In this document: in pieces, positions 34,497-36,981 of the stretch | How positions within the stretch are numbered: the first letter of the stretch is position 1 | Layout of the letters: each line of letters opens with the position of its first letter | NCBI GenBank assembly: GCA_017408395.1 | Contig: JAFQUQ010000038.1 | Coordinates: 1 to 36,981 of the forward strand | DNA length: 36,981 nt | Direction of reading: 5' to 3' | Origin: Oscillospiraceae bacterium | GTDB lineage: Bacteria; Bacillota; Clostridia; Oscillospirales; Ruminococcaceae | Position numbers and translations under genes: made by a program | Notes under the pieces: generated by a model | What the model saw: only the letters and a program-made list of their open reading frames with translations | The model's database searches: none | Told to the model about the DNA's origin: nothing

Positions 34497-35345
34497 TCAA
34501 AAAGGCTTTTCATCGGGATTTGAATGCATACCGCACTCGCCTTCCATCTCATTAAGACGTATCACGTCCGCTGTTTCAAGCTCAAAATCAAATATATCGG
34601 CATTTTCCGCAATATGCTGAGGCGAAACCGACTTTGCCAGAGGCAGGAACCCATTACGCAGACTCCAGTTCAGGCATATCTGGGAAACGCTTCTTCCGTA
34701 TTTTGCGGCAATTTCCTTTATTGCATCGGAATCAAACGCCTTGCCGCATCCGAGGGGGCTGTACGCTTCAAGAAGTATGCCCTTGCTTCTGCTGTAAGAA
34801 ACGGTGTCGTCATCCACATCACCGGGGCAAAGACGTATCTGATTTACAGACGGCATTATCTCTGCCGTTTCAAACAGAGCGTCAAGGTGTCTGCGGCAGA
34901 AATTGCTTACGCCTATGGCACGGACCTTACCGTCCTTGTAAAGCTGCTCAAAGGCACGCCAGGTCTCCGCATTCTTTTCCTTCCAGCAGCTTCTGAATTT
35001 AAGCGGATTTGGCCAGTGTATAAGATAAAGGTCAACATAATCCGTTCCCAGCTTCTTCAGCGAGTCCTCACAGGCGGCAATCGTTTCATCATAACCACGG
35101 ACATTGTTCCACAGCTTAGTTGTAAGAAACAGCTCATCACGCTTTATTCCGCTTCTTTTTATGCCTGCACCCACAAATTCTTCATTTTCGTATGCGGCGG
35201 CCGTATCAATATGTACATACCCCGCACGTATAGCTTCCGCAACAGCCGTTTCAGCTGTCTCTCCTGCTATCTGCCAGGTACCGAATCCAAGGCACGGAAT
35301 TTCCACTCCGTTAATTAATTTGTATTTATCTGTAAGATTTTTCAA
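34497..35345 (-). CDS. Aldo/keto reductase
   Basis: A 282-residue NAD(P)H-dependent carbonyl reductase with a TIM-barrel fold. The tetrad is Asp47 and Tyr52 (HIDTAAAYEN), Lys76 (LTTKLW) and His109 (LIHWPN). GVSNFC, YSPLGCGKA and a KSVS cofactor loop follow. It resembles 2,5-diketo-gluconate reductase / AKR5-type enzymes but the substrate is unknown. The best start is TTG 35345, 7-8 nt after AAGGGG; a GTG at 35354 overlaps that SD. Single-gene unit with promoter and terminator. Confidence 0.93.
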   Translation of the reverse strand: MKNLTDKYKLINGVEIPCLGFGTWQIAGETAETAVAEAIRAGYVHIDTAAAYENEEFVGAGIKRSGIKRDELFLTTKLWNNVRGYDETIAACEDSLKKLGTDYVDLYLIHWPNPLKFRSCWKEKNAETWRAFEQLYKDGKVRAIGVSNFCRRHLDALFETAEIMPSVNQIRLCPGDVDDDTVSYSRSKGILLEAYSPLGCGKAFDSDAIKEIAAKYGRSVSQICLNWSLRNGFLPLAKSVSPQHIAENADIFDFELETADVIRLNEMEGECGMHSNPDEKPF

Positions 35346-35369
35346 AATAATCACCCCTTGCTTTTGTAT

Positions 35370-35398
35370 ATTGTACCATAAACCTTTGCTTATTTCAA
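35370..35398 (-). promoter_or_regulatory. Promoter of the aldo/keto reductase gene
   Basis: On the minus strand TTGAAA (35398-35393), 17 bp, TACAAT (35375-35370). Confidence 0.72.
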
Positions 35399-35469
35399 CG
35401 GTTTAATTGTAGGAATTGTAAATATTTTGATACTTTTCTGTCAAATTTGCATTTTTTTCGAAAAAGTGC

Positions 35470-35498
35470 TTGACAAATGATTTGGTATCTGATATAAT
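35470..35498 (+). promoter_or_regulatory. Perfect consensus promoter of tRNA-Ser
   Basis: TTGACA (35470-35475), 17 bp, TATAAT (35493-35498) with a TGa extended -10. Confidence 0.9.
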
Positions 35499-35533
35499 AA
35501 ACTAGTCGCTTGAAGGTGACATAAAATAAACAC

Positions 35534-35626
35534 GGAGAAGTCGCCTAGCCCGGTTTATGGCGCACGACTGGAACTCGTGTATGGGTTAATAGCTCATCGA
35601 GGGTTCGAATCCCTCCTTCTCCGCCA
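35534..35626 (+). tRNA. tRNA-Ser (anticodon GGA)
   Basis: A 93-nt class II tRNA with encoded CCA. Acceptor GGAGAAG pairs with CTTCTCC, discriminator G. The anticodon arm ACGACTGGAACTCGT presents GGA (reads UCC/UCU). A long variable arm and the T loop TTCGAAT identify tRNA-Ser. Confidence 0.96.
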
Positions 35627-35630
35627 AACA

Positions 35631-35665
35631 AAGCCTGTAAACTACTTAGTTTGCAGGCTTTTTTG
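35631..35665 (+). terminator. Terminator of tRNA-Ser
   Basis: AAGCCTGTAAA pairs with TTTGCAGGCTT (one G-U) and a run of six T follows. Confidence 0.88.
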
Positions 35666-35706
35666 TTTTTATGAAAAACCACGTCAGAAGAGCAGAAAAA
35701 TCGCAT

Positions 35707-35737
35707 TTGTATCAATTTTGTATCTTTTTCTGTATCA
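35707..35737. repeat. Three short direct repeats downstream of tRNA-Ser
   Basis: GTATC occurs three times (35709, 35720, 35732) at 11-12 bp spacing within a T-rich tract. The stretch 35627-35933 has no gene and holds only this, the tRNA terminator, an orphan terminator and the toxin-antitoxin promoter. Confidence 0.5.
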
Positions 35738-35781
35738 GAAACGGAAAAATACGGTGTATAACACCCTATGAAAAAATAGTA

Positions 35782-35828
35782 AAAAAGTGTTCCGATACCG
35801 TAGATTTGCGGTGGCGGAACACTTTTTA
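35782..35828. terminator. Orphan bidirectional terminator
   Basis: A perfect 13-bp stem (35782-35794 with 35815-35827) with A5 and T5 flanks and a 20-nt loop that can form an inner 4-bp stem. No gene on either strand ends at it. Confidence 0.85.
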
Positions 35829-35878
35829 TGTAATTGTAATCAATCTTTTCATAAAGTAATGATTAAATTGTTTTTATA

Positions 35879-35907
35879 TTGACAACTACGAAAAAATCGT
35901 ATATAAT
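35879..35907 (+). promoter_or_regulatory. Promoter and operator of the toxin-antitoxin operon
   Basis: TTGACA (35879-35884), 17 bp, TATAAT (35902-35907). The spacer contains the inverted repeat TACGA-A5-TCGTA (35887-35901), placed to let the antitoxin block RNA polymerase. Confidence 0.82.
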
Positions 35908-35933
35908 AATTATAGAGATAGGAGTATGATACA

Positions 35934-36266
35934 ATGACAAGATTATTTATACATACAGAGCCGTTCCGCAAATGCTGGAAGGCTATGGGACTTACTGATA
36001 AAGACTTATCACAGCTTGAAAAGGTTCTGCTTGAAAATCCAAAAGCAGGAGATGTTATTGAGGGAACAGGCGGTGCAAGAAAGCTTCGTATTACCCTGAA
36101 TGATAACCGTGGTAAAAGCGGCGGCGGAAGAGTAATATATGTTGATATTTTTGAAAAGTCGAAAATATATCTGCTTTTTGCATATCCTAAAAATGTACAG
36201 GAAAATCTTAATGCAGAACAGAAAAAAGCTATCCGCAATCTTATTGAAGCAATTGAGAAGGAGTGA
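35934..36266 (+). CDS. RelE/HigB-type toxin
   Basis: A 110-residue protein with the RelE/ParE-superfamily layout: two N-terminal helices (SQLEKVLLENPKAGDVIEG), then a strand core ARKLRITL, GGGRVIYVDIF and KIYLLFAYPKN. The basic residues on the strands and the GKSGGGRV loop resemble HigB2/RelE mRNA interferases, which cut mRNA on the ribosome. The stop overlaps the SD region of the HTH antitoxin gene, a toxin-first order typical of higBA-like pairs. SD AGGAG is 10 nt from the ATG. Confidence 0.9.
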   Translation: MTRLFIHTEPFRKCWKAMGLTDKDLSQLEKVLLENPKAGDVIEGTGGARKLRITLNDNRGKSGGGRVIYVDIFEKSKIYLLFAYPKNVQENLNAEQKKAIRNLIEAIEKE

Positions 36267-36271
36267 ATTAT

Positions 36272-36631
36272 ATGAGAGAACTTAAATTTACAAGCACCCT
36301 TTCAAACGAAGAAATTGAACAGAACTTCAAGGAATTTGATTTCTTTTCCGGTATTATGACAGGTCTTGAAGAGGCTCTTGCTTATGAAAAAGGAACTGCT
36401 AAAGCAGAAACAATTGCAAGAAAATTAAGTCTTCCTGATGTAAATGTTGCTGATGAAAGAAAAAAACTTAATATGACACAGAAATCCTTTGCAAGTATTC
36501 TTGGCGTTTCAAAGCGTACTGTTGAATCCTGGGAAACAGGAAAAAGCACTCCATCACCCACTGCACGAAATCTGATTTATCTTATAAGCCAGGATCATTC
36601 ACTTGTTGACAAGCTTCAGAATCATATTTAA
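36272..36631 (+). CDS. XRE-family antitoxin (HigA-like)
   Basis: A 119-residue protein. The N-terminal ~60 residues probably bind the toxin. The helix-turn-helix is at about 68-110 (NMTQKSFASILGVSKRTVESWE), close to HigA/XRE antitoxins. It should neutralise the toxin and repress the operon at the palindrome in the promoter. ATG 36272 has AAGGAG 8 nt upstream; the GTG at 36263 overlaps the toxin stop. A terminator follows. Confidence 0.9.
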   Translation: MRELKFTSTLSNEEIEQNFKEFDFFSGIMTGLEEALAYEKGTAKAETIARKLSLPDVNVADERKKLNMTQKSFASILGVSKRTVESWETGKSTPSPTARNLIYLISQDHSLVDKLQNHI

Positions 36632-36638
36632 ACTGACT

Positions 36639-36674
36639 AATACTCCGCCGTATTGATTTACGACGGAGTATTTT
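36639..36674 (+). terminator. Terminator of the toxin-antitoxin operon
   Basis: AATACTCCG pairs with CGGAGTATT; after one mismatch three more pairs form. TTTT follows. Confidence 0.8.
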
Positions 36675-36706
36675 AATATAAATAAATGAAATTTTATTTT
36701 ATCAGG

Positions 36707-36753
36707 TGTAACCCAAATGCTTTCTGATTTGTCTTTTGTACAGAAACGTTTCT
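36707..36753 (+). promoter_or_regulatory. Possible ECF-type promoter with adjacent palindrome
   Basis: TGTAAC (36707-36712), 17 bp, TGTC (36730-36733) resembles the TGtAAC / CGTC pattern of ECF sigma promoters. It is followed by the perfect palindrome AGAAACGTTTCT (36742-36753). Confidence 0.4.
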
Positions 36754-36777
36754 CGGTACCGACTAAAAAGCAAAGGA

Positions 36778-36981
36778 ATGATAAACATAGACAAAACACT
36801 TTTTACGCAGTATGTGGCAAAATTTCAGCACACGGTGTTCCGTCTTGCGTACAGCTATGTCAAAAACCGTGCTGATGCGGAGGATATAACTCAGGAGGTA
36901 TTTCTCAAGCTTTACAACAGCTCGGAAAGCTTCTCTGCTGACGAAAATGCAAAGGCGTGGCTTATCTGCGTAACCGCAAAC
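36778..36981 (+). CDS. ECF-type RNA polymerase sigma factor (3' end outside window)
   Basis: The first 68 residues of a sigma-70 family protein. FTQYVAKFQHTVFRLAYSYV and the region 2 core NRADAEDITQEVFLKLY match ECF sigma factors, which bind core polymerase and the -10 element. The frame is open to the window edge; region 4 and any anti-sigma gene lie outside. ATG 36778 directly abuts AAAGGA, leaving almost no SD spacing, so the start is uncertain; an in-frame TTG at 36736 is an alternative without an SD. Confidence 0.88.
   Translation, partial: MINIDKTLFTQYVAKFQHTVFRLAYSYVKNRADAEDITQEVFLKLYNSSESFSADENAKAWLICVTAN

Noticed and set aside
34524-35318. Plus-strand 264-aa frame opposite the aldo/keto reductase
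   Set aside because: Antisense shadow; the minus strand carries the complete catalytic tetrad.

Overview
The window looks like chromosomal DNA from a low-to-moderate-GC Gram-positive Clostridia, most likely a fibre-degrading Ruminococcus-type member of the Oscillospiraceae. The signs are a lipoprotein GH5 cellulase, a very strongly codon-biased cellobiose phosphorylase, Thr/Glu-rich surface proteins, a C-terminal NPDTG sortase signal, Clostridial Shine-Dalgarno sequences and sigma-A promoters. There are no phage structural genes, IS elements or CRISPR arrays. The genus is an inference from protein families.

Layout. 1-481: the 3' end of a gene for an acidic repeat-tailed protein, with its terminator. 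550-2693 (minus): GH5 cellulase lipoprotein behind a small gene with an apparent frameshift. 2788-3158: tRNA-Thr(CGU), a degenerate tandem copy of it, their promoter and terminator. 3263-7885: a large polytopic membrane protein and a CapA-like lipoprotein. 8073-10685: cellobiose phosphorylase with its own promoter, candidate operator and terminator. 10764-14055: a GtrB-like GT2 glycosyltransferase and a PMT-like membrane glycosyltransferase, probably donor synthesis and transfer at the cell surface. 14185-14967: NPDTG-anchored wall protein. 15020-16363 (minus): LeuT-type Na+ symporter. 16457-18510 (minus): a four-gene operon of DEDDh exonuclease, two small membrane proteins and a membrane-anchored PstS-like binding protein. 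18779-20752: chemoreceptor. 20835-21876 (minus): azlCD. 22124-22729: cytidylate-kinase-like protein. 22905-25445: FIST-degenerate GGDEF-EAL protein. 25488-28050 (minus): RlmA, a TrmK-Nif3 fusion and a DUF1858 protein. 28204-28890: rhomboid-like protein without the catalytic residues. 28938-32309: response regulator plus MshEN-like/CheX-like protein, an HPt protein and a FapA/DUF342 protein. 32449-35345 (minus): LacX-type epimerase, GH25 lysozyme and aldo/keto reductase. 35534-36631: tRNA-Ser(GGA), an orphan terminator and a RelE/HigB-XRE toxin-antitoxin pair. 36778-end: start of an ECF sigma factor.

How the genes work together. Cellulose use is represented by outside hydrolysis (GH5) and phosphorolysis inside the cell (GH94), with the epimerase and aldo/keto reductase as possible sugar accessories. 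Signalling is the other theme: a chemoreceptor, a likely c-di-GMP phosphodiesterase with a FIST sensor, and a small RR / CheX-like / HPt cluster with no CheA in the window. The MshEN-like repeats next to a CheX-like domain suggest that c-di-GMP and phospho-signalling meet there. This is the most interesting unexplained system in the window.

Transcription is regular: almost every transcription unit has a TTGnnn / TAtaaT-like promoter with a spacer of exactly 17 bp, and many convergent genes share bidirectional hairpin terminators. All calls were made by eye from the sequence; no database search was run.
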